Shown piece after piece: positions 1 through 9,269 of a DNA stretch of 64,000 nucleotides. The DNA comes from an uncultured Collinsella sp. (GTDB taxonomy: Bacteria; Actinomycetota; Coriobacteriia; Coriobacteriales; Coriobacteriaceae). The position numbers and the translations under genes were made by a program. A model generated the notes under the pieces. The model searched no databases and was not told the origin of the DNA. It was given only the letters and a program-made list of their open reading frames with translations. Position 1 is the stretch's first letter, and every line of letters starts with the position of its first letter. The stretch lies in contig CALFDJ010000035.1 of the NCBI GenBank assembly GCA_937950325.1, positions 9,124 through 73,123 of the forward strand, in the 5' to 3' direction.

Positions 1-389
1 TGCCGTTTATTAGCTACGGCGGTTCGTCGATTATTGTGTCGCTTATGCTTGCCGGGTTGATCCTGCGCGTTTCGTACGAGAGTGCCCGCCGCGATGAGTA
101 TGACCGCCGCCGTGAGAGCTTTGCCGTTATGGACGAGAGCACCGCCGGCGTAGCCCATGTGCGCGGTGAACGACCTTCGCGTAGCGGCTTTACCGTTCTG
201 GATGGTTCTGCATCCGAGCCGGCAGCTCGTCCACGCCCGCGAATGGCTCCGCAAGGTCGTCCGCAGCGCCCCAGCCCTCGCAACGCGGGCGGCGGATATA
301 ATCGAATCGATTTGAACTCGGACCCGTCGGCGCGTCTGCGTACCGACGACCAGGGACCGCGTGTACGAAGGGACTACCATGACCGATAA
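1..389 (+). CDS. ftsW: FtsW C-terminus (partial)
   Basis: The reading frame is already open at the window edge (first full codon at position 3) and begins with the residues PFISYGGSS, the hallmark of the last periplasmic loop and final membrane segment of SEDS proteins (FtsW/RodA/SpoVE). After the last hydrophobic segment comes a cytoplasmic tail of about 100 residues rich in Arg, Pro, Ser and Asp. FtsW is the septal peptidoglycan polymerase that works with a class B PBP. The assignment to FtsW over RodA rests on the next gene, murG, which it overlaps by 11 nt, the usual division-cluster arrangement. Only the 3' end is present. Confidence 0.85.
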   Translation, partial: PFISYGGSSIIVSLMLAGLILRVSYESARRDEYDRRRESFAVMDESTAGVAHVRGERPSRSGFTVLDGSASEPAARPRPRMAPQGRPQRPSPRNAGGGYNRIDLNSDPSARLRTDDQGPRVRRDYHDR

Positions 390-1494
390 AATGACCGTTG
401 CTATTGCAGCCGGCGGCACGGCAGGACACATCAACCCCGCGCTCGCCTTGGCCGAAGAACTGCGTGACCGTGGCCACCACGTTGTGTTCGTGGGCCAGTC
501 GCGCAAGCTCGAGGGTCGTCTGGTCCCCGAGGCTGGGTTTGATTTTGTGCCCATTACGGTCACGGGCTTCGACCGCTCCCGTCCTTGGACGGCGCTGACC
601 TCGCTGTGGCGTGTCAACAAGGCCAAACGTGCGCTCGCCAGTCATTTCTCAAAGGTCGGCAAGCCCGATGCTGCCGTCGGTTTTGGTGCCTATGTCGAGG
701 TTCCGCTGCTGGGGTGGTGCAAGGGCGCAGGCGTTCCGTATCTGCTGCATGAGCAGAACTCTGTTCCGGGCCTGGCCAACAAGATGATGAACTCCCACGC
801 CGCCCGCGTGTGCATCTCGGTGCCGGCAGCGCGTTCGGTCTTTGAGCGCGAAGGTGACCCTGACCACGTGCTCATGACCGGCAACCCCGTACGTCGCTCG
901 GTAATCGAAGGCGATCGCGCTCGCGGCCGCAAGGCACTTGGCGTTCCCGAGGACGCTACGCTGCTGCTCGTCTTTGGCGGTTCACTTGGCGCCCAGCACC
1001 TCAACGAGCGCGTGGTTTCGCTCAAAAACGAGCTGCTTTCGCGCAAGAACCTCTATGTGTTGCATTCGACGGGTGCCGACGGCTTTGAGGAGACCGAGCG
1101 CGCTTTGGCGCTGACGCCCGAGGAAGCGAAGCGTTACCGCGTCCAGCCTTACATCGACAACATGGGCGATATGTTGGCTGCTGCCGATTTGGTGCTCTCG
1201 CGTTCGGGCGCATCGAGCGTGGCCGAGATCGCTGCGCTCGCCGTGCCCTCGGTGCTCGTGCCGTATCCGCATGCGACGGCCGACCACCAAACCACCAATG
1301 CCCGGTATCTGGTCGACGCCGGGGCCGGCGTGCTCTGCGCCGATGCCGATATCGACGGTTCTGCCTTTGCCGATGAACTGCTGCACCTGGTCGATGACGC
1401 GGCGGCGCGCGACGCCATGCGTCAGGCGGCGCGTGGTCTGGCTCAGGATAGGGCCGCCGCTCTTCTGGCGGATGCGGTAGAGGGTTTGCGTTAG
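379..1494 (+). CDS. murG: MurG, UDP-GlcNAc:lipid I GlcNAc transferase
   Basis: A 371-residue GT-B glycosyltransferase that adds GlcNAc to lipid I to make lipid II on the inner face of the membrane. The N-terminal glycine loop GGTAGHINPA lies near residues 12-21. The C-terminal donor site has SRSGASSVAE near residue 273 and PHATADHQ near residue 296, both diagnostic for MurG. An in-frame GTG at 361 would add six residues, but GAAGGG sits the right distance before the ATG at 379, so that start is preferred. It overlaps the ftsW end by 11 nt, which suggests coupled translation. Confidence 0.95.
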   Translation: MTDKMTVAIAAGGTAGHINPALALAEELRDRGHHVVFVGQSRKLEGRLVPEAGFDFVPITVTGFDRSRPWTALTSLWRVNKAKRALASHFSKVGKPDAAVGFGAYVEVPLLGWCKGAGVPYLLHEQNSVPGLANKMMNSHAARVCISVPAARSVFEREGDPDHVLMTGNPVRRSVIEGDRARGRKALGVPEDATLLLVFGGSLGAQHLNERVVSLKNELLSRKNLYVLHSTGADGFEETERALALTPEEAKRYRVQPYIDNMGDMLAAADLVLSRSGASSVAEIAALAVPSVLVPYPHATADHQTTNARYLVDAGAGVLCADADIDGSAFADELLHLVDDAAARDAMRQAARGLAQDRAAALLADAVEGLR

Positions 1495-1591
1495 TTAGAC
1501 GGGATATCGTCGGTCGCCCTCGCGCTGATGCGGTAGGTGCGGTACAGTTAACGGGTTACAGGCAGTGTTTACGCAAGGAGTACACGAGCAC

Positions 1592-3010
1592 ATGGCTGAT
1601 TCCCAGACTGCAACCTCCGCGCCCGAGTTTAAGAGCGCCCACTTTATCGGTATCGGCGGCGCCGGCATGAGCGGCATCGCCCTCGTTCTGCATGAGCGCG
1701 GTTATGCCGTTACCGGCTCCGACCTTAAGACGTCACGTTATATCCGCCAGCTTACCCGCGCTGGTGTGAAGGTACATGTGGGCCATGAGGCCGCCACGAT
1801 CGACGAGGTCAAGCCCGACGTGGTTGTTGTCTCCACCGCTATTCCGGAGTCCAACCCCGAGCTCGTGCGCGCTCGCGAGCTTGGTATTCCCGTGTGGCCC
1901 CGTGCCAAGATGCTCTCTGCCTTGGGCCACGGCTACACTACCGTCGCTGTTGCCGGCACGCACGGCAAGACCACCACGTCTTCGATGTGCGCCACCATGC
2001 TCGACCGCATGGGTCTGGATCCGAGCTTCCTGATCGGTGGCATCGTCGAGGGCTATGACACGAACGGCAAGAACGGCTCGGGCGACTACTTTGTCGCCGA
2101 GGCCGACGAGTCCGACAGCTCCTTCCTGTTCCTGAACCCCAACGTGGTCATTGTGACCAACGTCGAGGCCGACCACCTCGATCACTACTCGGGTATCGAG
2201 GAGATCGAAGCGACTTTCGCCAAATTCATGAGCCTGGTGGGCGAGGACGGCACCGTCATCGTCTGCGGTGAGGACCCGCATCTGGTCGAGCTCGCCAAGT
2301 CGACGGGCCGTCACGTGCTTTCCTACGGCTTTGCCGAGAGCAACGACATCGTCTGCATGCACCCGGATGTCAAAGGCATCCAGAGTGACTTTATCGTTCG
2401 CTTTGAGGACGGCACTGAGCATGCCGTGGAGATCAAGAGCAATCCCGGTCGCCACAACATGCTCAACGCCACGGCGGTGCTCACCGTCGCCCATGTCCTG
2501 GGCCTTGACATCGACGCCGCCGCCAAGGCGCTCTCGAGCTTTGAGGGCGTCCGCCGTCGCTTTACCCACGTGGGCGATATCGATGGCATCACCGTGGTCG
2601 ATGATTACGGCCATCACCCCACCGAGATCAAGGCGACGCTTGCTGCCGCTTCGTCGCTGGGCTACAAGCATGTCGACGTCGTGTTCCAGCCGCACCGTTA
2701 TTCGCGCCTGCAGGCCCTGTGCGACGACTTTGCCGATGCATTTGCCAATGCCGATAAACTGCTGCTGATTGATGTGTTCTCGGCTGGCGAGGTGCCCATT
2801 CCGGGTGTTACCTCTAAGATGCTCGCCGATACCGTGCGCGCCAAGCATCCTGGCAAGGAGGTCGTGTACTGCTCCAGCCGTCTTGAGCTCAATCAGGAGC
2901 TCGAGCAGATGGTGGGCGAGGGCGATCTGCTGCTCACTATGGGTGCCGGTGACGTTACGACCGTCGGTCCCGAGTTCATTGAGTATCTGACTGCCAAGAA
3001 AGACGCTTAA
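1592..3010 (+). CDS. murC: MurC, UDP-MurNAc--L-alanine ligase
   Basis: A 472-residue Mur ligase that adds L-Ala to UDP-MurNAc with ATP hydrolysis in the cytoplasm. The Rossmann-type N-terminus has GIGGAGMSGIA near residues 19-29, the ATP loop GTHGKTTTSSM is near residue 121, and the C-terminal domain carries DDYGHHPTEIKATL near residue 337. AAGGAG upstream points to the ATG at 1592; a GTG at 1565 would add nine residues but lacks a site. It lies 97 nt after murG and 5 nt before murB. Confidence 0.95.
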   Translation: MADSQTATSAPEFKSAHFIGIGGAGMSGIALVLHERGYAVTGSDLKTSRYIRQLTRAGVKVHVGHEAATIDEVKPDVVVVSTAIPESNPELVRARELGIPVWPRAKMLSALGHGYTTVAVAGTHGKTTTSSMCATMLDRMGLDPSFLIGGIVEGYDTNGKNGSGDYFVAEADESDSSFLFLNPNVVIVTNVEADHLDHYSGIEEIEATFAKFMSLVGEDGTVIVCGEDPHLVELAKSTGRHVLSYGFAESNDIVCMHPDVKGIQSDFIVRFEDGTEHAVEIKSNPGRHNMLNATAVLTVAHVLGLDIDAAAKALSSFEGVRRRFTHVGDIDGITVVDDYGHHPTEIKATLAAASSLGYKHVDVVFQPHRYSRLQALCDDFADAFANADKLLLIDVFSAGEVPIPGVTSKMLADTVRAKHPGKEVVYCSSRLELNQELEQMVGEGDLLLTMGAGDVTTVGPEFIEYLTAKKDA

Positions 3011-3015
3011 GTCTA

Positions 3016-3927
3016 ATGGGTCTGTTTAACGCCGTCATGGCGCTCTCGGGCATGATCGACACGGATGTGATCGAGGACGAGCGCCTTGCGCGTCATACGA
3101 GCTATCGTATCGGCGGCAAGGCCGACCTCTTTGTGACGTGCCATAGCTATCATGCCCTCCGCCGCGCCGTGGCGGTGCTCGATCGCGAGCAGGTGCCGTG
3201 GGTCATCATCGGCAAGGGCTCCAATCTGCTGGTTGCCGATGGCGGTTATCGCGGCGCCGTCATTTCGCTCGGACGTGAGTTTCAGCGCACGGTTGTTGCC
3301 GATGACGGTTGTACGCTGACGGTCGGTGCGGGCGTGATGTTTGCGCGCCTGGTCAACGATGCCCTGTCGCGTAGCCTCTCGGGCCTTGAGTTTGCCGTTG
3401 GCATCCCTGGCTCGGTTGGCGGTGCGATATCTATGAATGCCGGCACACGGACCGAGTGGATTGGCTCGCTGGTTGAGGATGTCGTAACGTTTGACCCGGC
3501 ATCCGGTATCAAGCATTATGCGGGGTCCGAGATCACTTGGGGCTACCGCGAATGTAGCCTTCCCCGCAATGAGATTATCCTCGAGTGCGTGCTCAAGCTT
3601 AAACCGGCGCCCAAGGCCGACATTCGCGAGCGCATGGAGCGGTACCTGACGAGGCGCAAGCGTACGCAGCCCATGGGTCGCGCATCCTGCGGGTCGGTCT
3701 TTCGCAACCCGCCCGATGCGAGTGTGGGCAAGCTTATCGAGGATTGTGGATTAAAGGGTTTTTCGATTGGCGGCGCGGAAGTTTCGCCCGTTCACGCTAA
3801 TTTTATCGTTAATAACGGAACCGCCTCGGCCGATGACGTTGCCGCGGTTATCAGACATGTGCACGGAAAGGTGAGGGAGGCGTATGGCATCGAGCTCAGA
3901 CCGGAAGTTAAATTCCTCGGCTTCTAG
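3016..3927 (+). CDS. murB: MurB, UDP-N-acetylenolpyruvoylglucosamine reductase
   Basis: A 303-residue flavoenzyme reducing UDP-GlcNAc-enolpyruvate to UDP-MurNAc. Recognisable features are the FAD-binding segment GKGSNLLVADGG near residue 65, GIPGSVGGAISMNAG near residue 130, SCGSVFRNP near residue 224 with the catalytic Ser, and a C-terminal RPEVKFLG with the catalytic Glu. This is the short type without the extra C-terminal loop of the E. coli enzyme. The start is uncertain: 3016 follows murC by 5 nt with a poor ribosome site, and ATGs at 3037 and 3052 are alternatives. The end overlaps ftsQ by 44 nt. Confidence 0.94.
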   Translation: MGLFNAVMALSGMIDTDVIEDERLARHTSYRIGGKADLFVTCHSYHALRRAVAVLDREQVPWVIIGKGSNLLVADGGYRGAVISLGREFQRTVVADDGCTLTVGAGVMFARLVNDALSRSLSGLEFAVGIPGSVGGAISMNAGTRTEWIGSLVEDVVTFDPASGIKHYAGSEITWGYRECSLPRNEIILECVLKLKPAPKADIRERMERYLTRRKRTQPMGRASCGSVFRNPPDASVGKLIEDCGLKGFSIGGAEVSPVHANFIVNNGTASADDVAAVIRHVHGKVREAYGIELRPEVKFLGF

Positions 3928-5140
3928 AGCATCGAAACCCACCTTCCGCCGCGCCGGAGGGCGTTCCGGCGCGCCTGCCAAACCTCAACGCAATACCGTC
4001 GCGCACTCTAAGTCTGTCGGGCATGCTCGACAGACCAGTCGTCCGGTCGTCGGCTCTCAGCTCGGTAATCGTCCGGCCGCAAAAAAGTCCTCGCGTCCCT
4101 CGGTGACGTCAAAGCCTGTTATGGGCGCCAAGCCTGCCCGTCCCATGGCAACTCCTAAGCCCTCGACGGGAACTAAGGCGGCGCGTCCGGGTCGCACGCT
4201 GGGCGCATCGAAACCGCGCTCGCTGACATCGGTGCCGGCTACCGCCAAGAAGCCTTCGGGTAAAAAAGGCGTCAACCCGTTGTCTTCACTTGGGGCGATG
4301 GCAAATAAAACGTCAGACGCCGCTTCTCTCGTTACAGGCAAAGGCAAAATCGTGGGCGGCGTTCTGGCCGTCTTGGCCGCGCTCGTCGTCGTTGCCGTCG
4401 TGGTGATCAACTCTGGATTGTTTACCGCCACTGATATTCAGATTCAAGGCAGCGAGCATGTGACGAAGCACGATGCTATCCAGCTGATCGATTTGCCCGA
4501 GGGAACGTCGCTTTTTAACGTCGATCCCGACCAGATTACCGAGGACCTCAAGCAGAACCCGTGGGTCTCGGGCGTGGATGTCCAGCGCCAGTTCCCGCAT
4601 ACGCTCATCATTACGCCTATGGAGCGCAAGGTCATCGCAATTGCCTATATCAGCTCCGATGACCTTGCCTGGGCCATCGGGGATGATGACACCTGGATCG
4701 CCCCGCTGTCGACGTCGGTCGAAGTGGATGGCCAGGGCAACGTCATCACGACAGGGCAGGGCTCAAATACCCTGACCGGCATTGATGCCGCGCTGGCGCT
4801 CGCTAAGCACTATGGCGCGGTGTTGTTGACTGATGTCTCGGCGGATGTCGCTCCGGTTTCCGGCCAGGCGGTGAGCTCCAAGGCCGTTAAGGCTGGCTTG
4901 GATTATGTGCGTGGTTTTTCGAGCGAGTTCTTGGGACAAGTCAAGGATATTTCCACGCCTTCGGTCGAAGCCATCTCGGCAAACCTCAATAACGGCATTG
5001 AGGTGTCGCTGGGCGATTCGAACGATATCGTCAAGAAGGAGCGCGTAGTCACCAAGCTGCTTTCGCAGGTAGAGGGCGTAACGTATATCAATGTGCGCTC
5101 TCCGGGTAACTATACATTTAGGAACGCTCCGACCTCGTAG
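3884..5140 (+). CDS. ftsQ: FtsQ/DivIB-type division protein with long basic N-terminal region
   Basis: 418 residues. The first ~150 are cytoplasmic, low complexity and strongly basic (Lys/Arg/Pro/Ser/Ala, with recurring short KPxxGxKxxRP-like stretches). A single membrane segment spans about residues 155-175. The POTRA domain then starts at TDIQIQGSEHVTKHDA and includes the typical W-V-x-x-V-x-V-x-R-x-x-P-x-T-L pattern, followed by the FtsQ beta domain. The start is well supported by GAGGGAGG before the ATG at 3884. FtsQ links FtsL/FtsB and the septal synthase. The basic tail is much longer than in E. coli FtsQ but fits actinobacterial versions. It overlaps murB and precedes ftsZ by about 200 nt. 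Confidence 0.9.
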   Translation: MASSSDRKLNSSASRASKPTFRRAGGRSGAPAKPQRNTVAHSKSVGHARQTSRPVVGSQLGNRPAAKKSSRPSVTSKPVMGAKPARPMATPKPSTGTKAARPGRTLGASKPRSLTSVPATAKKPSGKKGVNPLSSLGAMANKTSDAASLVTGKGKIVGGVLAVLAALVVVAVVVINSGLFTATDIQIQGSEHVTKHDAIQLIDLPEGTSLFNVDPDQITEDLKQNPWVSGVDVQRQFPHTLIITPMERKVIAIAYISSDDLAWAIGDDDTWIAPLSTSVEVDGQGNVITTGQGSNTLTGIDAALALAKHYGAVLLTDVSADVAPVSGQAVSSKAVKAGLDYVRGFSSEFLGQVKDISTPSVEAISANLNNGIEVSLGDSNDIVKKERVVTKLLSQVEGVTYINVRSPGNYTFRNAPTS

Positions 5141-5339
5141 CGCTGGTTGATGCTTTGTTGAGGGGCCATACCACGCCGTTTATCTGGTTTGTTTGGTTTT
5201 CACGGTCAATTATTTGACTGATACGTTCATAATGTGCAAACATAATACGGTTTACCTTTGCATTTACTTTCAACCTGAAGGTTAATGTGCGCAGGGGTCG
5301 ACCCATGCTATGGCTATAACCTTTGTTCGGAGGACCGAC
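5141..5339 (+). promoter_or_regulatory. ftsQ-ftsZ intergenic region, probable ftsZ promoter zone
   Basis: This 199-nt AT-richer gap has no gene. It contains TTGACT (5214-5219) and CATAAT (5241-5246), but the 21-nt spacing is too long for a clean consensus promoter. A short dyad AACCTGAAGGTT lies at 5272-5283, and GGAGG precedes the ftsZ ATG. ftsZ commonly has its own promoters here in Actinobacteria; the exact start sites cannot be read from sequence. Confidence 0.35.
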
Positions 5340-6494
5340 ATGCACGAGACAGAGATCAACAACTACCTTGCCGTCATTAAGGTGGTCGGCGTCGGCGGCG
5401 GCGGTACCAACGCGGTCAATCGAATGATCGAAGAGGGCATCCGCGGCGTCGAGTTTGTTGCCATCAACACCGATGCTCAGGCACTCGCGATCTCTGATGC
5501 CGATATCAAGGTGCACATCGGCACCGACCTTACCCGCGGCCTGGGCGCCGGCGCCAACCCCGAGGTTGGCCGCAAGGCTGCCGATGAGTCCCGCGACGAC
5601 ATTGAGGAGGCGCTCGCTGGCGCCGACATGGTGTTCATCACCTGCGGCGAGGGCGGTGGCACCGGTACCGGCGCTGCTCCCATCGTTGCCGATATCGCGA
5701 TGAACGAGGTCGGTGCGCTGACCGTCGCCGTCGTGACCAAGCCCTTCACCTTCGAGGGCCGCAAGCGCAAGAAGAGCGCCGAGGAGGGCATTAAGACCCT
5801 CTCCGATTGCGTCGACACCATGATCGTCATCCCTAACGATAAGCTGCTCGACATCGCCGAGAAGAAGACCACCATGCTCGAGGCCTTCGCGATTGCCGAT
5901 GGCGTCCTTTCCCAGGGCACCCAGGGCATCACGGACCTCATCACCGTCCCCGGTATCATCAACCTGGACTTCGCCGATGTTAAGACCATCATGAAGCAGG
6001 CCGGTACCGCCATGATGGGTATCGGTACCTCTTCTGGGGATACCCGTGCCGTCGACGCTGCCCAGCAGGCCATCTCCAGCCCGCTGCTCGAGAGCTCCAT
6101 CGATGGTGCCACGCGCGTGCTGCTCTCCATCGCCGGTTCCAAGGACCTGGGCATCCAGGAGATCAGCGACGCCGCCGACGTTGTCGCCAACGCCGTCGAC
6201 CCCGAGGCCAACATCATCTTCGGTACCGTTGTCGACGAGTCCCTGGGCGATCAGGTGCGTATCACCGTCATCGCTACGGGCTTCTCCGACTCCAACGTCA
6301 ACCGTCAGGACGAGCTCTTTGCTGCTCAGCAGTCTCAGAGCAAGGCCGCTGCCTCCGCTGAGCCGCAGCGCACCGCTCCTGCCACGAGCCCGGCTCAGGC
6401 CGCTCCGACCCGCAACGTCGGTGGCACCGAGCTTCCTAACTTCGGCAACGATCAGTTCGAGCTTCCCGACTTCCTGAAGCGCGGTAGCTTCTAA
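5340..6494 (+). CDS. ftsZ: FtsZ, tubulin-like division GTPase
   Basis: 384 residues. The T1 region [12 protein letters not shown] is near residue 17 and the tubulin signature [10 protein letters not shown] near residues 105-114. Synergy-loop and GTPase residues [11 protein letters not shown] follow. A variable Gln/Ala/Pro-rich linker (about residues 330-370) leads to the conserved C-terminal peptide [10 protein letters not shown], which binds partners such as SepF. GGAGG spaced 6 nt before the ATG at 5340 fixes the start; an upstream ATG at 5310 has no site. ftsA is absent, as usual in Actinobacteria, and SepF, the likely membrane tether, is encoded nearby. Confidence 0.97.
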   Translation: MHETEINNYLAVIKVVGVGGGGTNAVNRMIEEGIRGVEFVAINTDAQALAISDADIKVHIGTDLTRGLGAGANPEVGRKAADESRDDIEEALAGADMVFITCGEGGGTGTGAAPIVADIAMNEVGALTVAVVTKPFTFEGRKRKKSAEEGIKTLSDCVDTMIVIPNDKLLDIAEKKTTMLEAFAIADGVLSQGTQGITDLITVPGIINLDFADVKTIMKQAGTAMMGIGTSSGDTRAVDAAQQAISSPLLESSIDGATRVLLSIAGSKDLGIQEISDAADVVANAVDPEANIIFGTVVDESLGDQVRITVIATGFSDSNVNRQDELFAAQQSQSKAAASAEPQRTAPATSPAQAAPTRNVGGTELPNFGNDQFELPDFLKRGSF

Positions 6495-6520
6495 GTCGTT
6501 CTTTGCATTGTTGTGCACAG

Positions 6521-6551
6521 GGGCGTGTCCGTATGGACGCGCCCTTTTTAT
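6521..6551 (+). terminator. Rho-independent terminator after ftsZ
   Basis: GGGCGTGTCC, a GTAT loop and GGACGCGCCC form a 10-bp stem with one G-T pair, followed by a T-run, 27 nt after the ftsZ stop. Confidence 0.85.
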
Positions 6552-6704
6552 TTCGACTTTGTAAACTAGAACCTCCAATCTCTTTACGTTCCCTTTACGA
6601 TTGCCTCCAGCGCAGCAGGTATCCTTTTAGAGAAGTATGACAGCCGTATAAACGCGGGCTGTAGCGGCGATGCCGCGGTACTTGTGTTATTAGGAGGCTT
6701 TAGT

Positions 6705-7505
6705 ATGGCAGCACGTGCGGACAAAGTTTCGCGTGTCGACCATGATGGAGTTACGTTGGTGGAGGGCGCGACATCCGATGTTCGCTTTGCTTTCACCGAG
6801 CGCGCCGGTGGCGTTTCCGAAGATGCGTACTCCTCACTCAACTTGGGCTCGCATGTTGGCGATGACCCCTTTGCTGTTCAAGAAAATCGTTGTCGTGCGC
6901 TCGAGGCTATGGGTGCCGCCGAGTGCGAGCACAACCTGCTCGTTCCCAATCAGGTCCATGGTGATCATATCGTTGCGGTGACCTCGAACGGCGCCGATGA
7001 CCTTGAGGACGTTCGCGAGCAGATTGCCGAGGCCTGTGATGCCATCGTCTGCACGGCGCATAACGTGCCCGTGCTGCTCTGCTTTGCCGACTGCGTTCCC
7101 GTGGTGCTGGTGGCCCCCGGCGGATTTGCCGTGGTGCACTCCGGTTGGAAGGGCACGATTGCACGTATTTCCGCCAAGGCGTGCCAGGCGCTTTGCGATG
7201 CTGCCGGTTGCGATGCGAGCGACGTTTCCGCCTATATCGGCCCCCATATCTTGGGTGACGAATATGAGGTATCCCAGGAACTCATGGATCGCTTTGCCGC
7301 CGAGTTCTCTTGCATCGATGCGAATACCTCTCGCATGCTTGATCTTTCCGCTGCCATTCGCGAGGCGCTGGTAGATGTCGGTGTCGACGCGGATAATATC
7401 GTGGATACCCAGCTTTCGACCGTGCGTCAGAACGACCGCTTTTATTCCTACCGTAACGAGGACGGCACCTGTGGGCGCCATGCTGCGATCGGCGTGATGC
7501 TATGA
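6705..7505 (+). CDS. pgeF: PgeF/YfiH family (multicopper-fold purine nucleoside phosphorylase, peptidoglycan editing factor)
   Basis: 266 residues of the laccase-like COG1496 family. The metal site residues are visible in NQVHGDH, CFADCVPVVL and HSGWKGT, in the normal order. Family members phosphorylise or deaminate purine nucleosides with a bound metal, and in E. coli PgeF keeps non-cognate amino acids out of peptidoglycan precursors. AGGAGG sits 7 nt before the ATG at 6705; an in-frame GTG at 6684 is upstream of this site. Location after ftsZ is typical for Actinobacteria. The last 4 nt overlap the start of pstS (ATGA-type), so the two may be translated together. Confidence 0.9.
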   Translation: MAARADKVSRVDHDGVTLVEGATSDVRFAFTERAGGVSEDAYSSLNLGSHVGDDPFAVQENRCRALEAMGAAECEHNLLVPNQVHGDHIVAVTSNGADDLEDVREQIAEACDAIVCTAHNVPVLLCFADCVPVVLVAPGGFAVVHSGWKGTIARISAKACQALCDAAGCDASDVSAYIGPHILGDEYEVSQELMDRFAAEFSCIDANTSRMLDLSAAIREALVDVGVDADNIVDTQLSTVRQNDRFYSYRNEDGTCGRHAAIGVML

Positions 7506-8338
7506 GAAAGATCGTATCGGTCCTGAGCGCCGCTGTGCTTACGCTTACGCTGTGCGCCTGTTCTTCGGGATCTTCTACCTCTTCCATTACCGTTGCCGGC
7601 TCCACGACCTGCCTTCCTATCGCCGAGATTGCGGCCGAGGGCTTTAAGGAGGAGACCGGCATCGACGTGCTCGTTTCCGGTTTGGGTTCTTCCGCTGGGA
7701 TCGAGGCCGTCAGCGCCGGCACGGCCGATATCGCCAGCTCCTCCCGTGGACTCAATGCCGACGAACAGGATCTGGGCCTGACTCCCATCGTCATTGCCCA
7801 CGACGGTATTGCGGTCATCGTGAACGACGACAACCCCGTCGATAACCTCTCGACCGAGCAGCTCCGCGATATCTACGCCGGCAAGATTACCAATTGGAAA
7901 GAGGTCGGTGGCGAGGACCTGAGGATTCAGGTCATCAACCGAGACGAGGCGTCCGGTACGCGCGAGGCCTTCCGTACCATCGTGATGGATGGCACGCCGT
8001 TCGATCGCCGCTCGGCTGTTCTTTCGGGTACGGGCCAGGTGCGCGACGTGGTATCTCGTTCGCGTGGGGCCATCGGCTACATTTCGCTGGGCTTCGTCGA
8101 TAGCCTCAACGCCAAGACCTCGGTCAAGGCTGTCTCGGTCAATCATGTTGAGGCGTCCGAGAAGACGGTCGCGAGTGGCGGCTATCCCATCTCGCGCGAC
8201 CTTTACTTCTTTGTGAAGGGTGCGCCTTCGCAGCAGGCGCAGGATTACATCGACTACGTGACGTCCGAAAAGATGGACAAGCAGATTCGCGAGGCGGGCT
8301 TTATTCCCGTCACCAACGACGAGAAGGGGAGTGAGTAG
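7502..8338 (+). CDS. pstS: PstS, phosphate-binding lipoprotein of the Pst ABC transporter
   Basis: 278 residues. A short signal peptide ends in the lipobox L-C-A-C with the modified Cys at residue 20, so the mature protein is anchored on the outer face of the membrane. The mature part starts with TVAGSTTCLPIAEIAAEGF, the phosphate-binding N-terminus (VxGST), and contains the typical S-x-R (ASSSRGL) and GT-R (ASGTREAF) ligand loops. It captures orthophosphate for PstCAB. The start overlaps the pgeF stop by 4 nt, and no separate promoter is evident, so transcription may read in from pgeF as well as from a hidden internal promoter. Confidence 0.94.
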   Translation: MRKIVSVLSAAVLTLTLCACSSGSSTSSITVAGSTTCLPIAEIAAEGFKEETGIDVLVSGLGSSAGIEAVSAGTADIASSSRGLNADEQDLGLTPIVIAHDGIAVIVNDDNPVDNLSTEQLRDIYAGKITNWKEVGGEDLRIQVINRDEASGTREAFRTIVMDGTPFDRRSAVLSGTGQVRDVVSRSRGAIGYISLGFVDSLNAKTSVKAVSVNHVEASEKTVASGGYPISRDLYFFVKGAPSQQAQDYIDYVTSEKMDKQIREAGFIPVTNDEKGSE

Positions 8339-8339
8339 C

Positions 8340-9266
8340 ATGGAAGCACAGGAAAACTCCCAGACTGAGCAGAATGCTCAGGCACCCAAGAAGCGCGAGC
8401 TGGCGCTCGTATCGCGCAGTACCTATATCAAGGAGAAGGCGCTGCAGTGGATCTTCTTTGCCTGCGCGTTTTTGGCGGTCGTTACCGTCATCCTGATTTT
8501 TGTCTTTACCACGTACTCGGCGCTGCCCGTCTTTACCGACATCGGTCTGGCGGACTTCTTTAGCTTTACGTGGGCGCCCTCTGAGGGCCACTACGGCATC
8601 ATGTCGCTGCTTGCCGGCTCAGGTCTGGTGACCGTCGGTGCGCTCGCCATGGGCGTGCCGCTAGGTGTGGGCACGGCCGTGTACCTGGTCGAGATCGCCG
8701 GCAAGCGCGTGCGCAAGCTCATCAGCCCTGCCGTCGACCTGCTGGCCGGCATCCCTTCTATCATCTACGGCTTTTTCGGCATGATCATCATCCGCCCGTT
8801 TATCGCACAACTGACCGGCGGCCTTGGTTTTGGTGCGCTGACGGCGTGGTTTGTGCTCGCCATCATGATCGTCCCTACCATCACCACGCTCACCATCGAT
8901 GCCCTCAATTCCATTCCCATGGGCATTCGCGAGGCATCGTATGCCATGGGTGCTACTAAGTGGCAGACCATCTATAAGGTCGTGCTACCTGCCGCTAAGC
9001 TGGGTATCGTGGATGCCATCGTGCTGGGTATGGGCCGTGCCATCGGAGAGACCATGGCCGTGCTCATGGTCGTGGGTAACGCCCCGGTTATTCCCGACAG
9101 CATTGCGAGCCCTATCTCGACGCTCACGAGCCAGATCGCGCTCGACATGAGCTATTCCTCGGGTCTGCATCGCTCGGCGCTGTTCGGCATGGGCGTGGTC
9201 CTGTTTATCATCTCCGCCACGCTGGTGGGCATCGTCCGTCTGATTTCCAAGAAGAAGAGGGGGTAG
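8340..9266 (+). CDS. pstC: PstC, phosphate ABC transporter permease
   Basis: 308 residues, six predicted membrane segments, with the BPD-transporter loop EASYAMGATKWQTIYKVVLPAA near residue 200 and the GRAIGETMAV motif that follows it. It forms the membrane channel with PstA. AAGGGGA lies 9 nt before the ATG at 8340, two bases after the pstS stop; a GTG at 8331 is too close to that site. Confidence 0.94.
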   Translation: MEAQENSQTEQNAQAPKKRELALVSRSTYIKEKALQWIFFACAFLAVVTVILIFVFTTYSALPVFTDIGLADFFSFTWAPSEGHYGIMSLLAGSGLVTVGALAMGVPLGVGTAVYLVEIAGKRVRKLISPAVDLLAGIPSIIYGFFGMIIIRPFIAQLTGGLGFGALTAWFVLAIMIVPTITTLTIDALNSIPMGIREASYAMGATKWQTIYKVVLPAAKLGIVDAIVLGMGRAIGETMAVLMVVGNAPVIPDSIASPISTLTSQIALDMSYSSGLHRSALFGMGVVLFIISATLVGIVRLISKKKRG

Positions 9267-9269
9267 GCT

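Noticed and set aside
1733..2848. Minus-strand open frame opposite murC
   Set aside because: Shadow of murC; no ribosome site and His/Gly/Val-rich unnatural composition.
5118..6578. Long minus-strand open frame opposite ftsZ
   Set aside because: Antisense shadow created by the biased GC-rich codons of ftsZ; composition is implausible (long Gly/Asp/Leu/His runs), no ribosome site, and ftsZ is certain.
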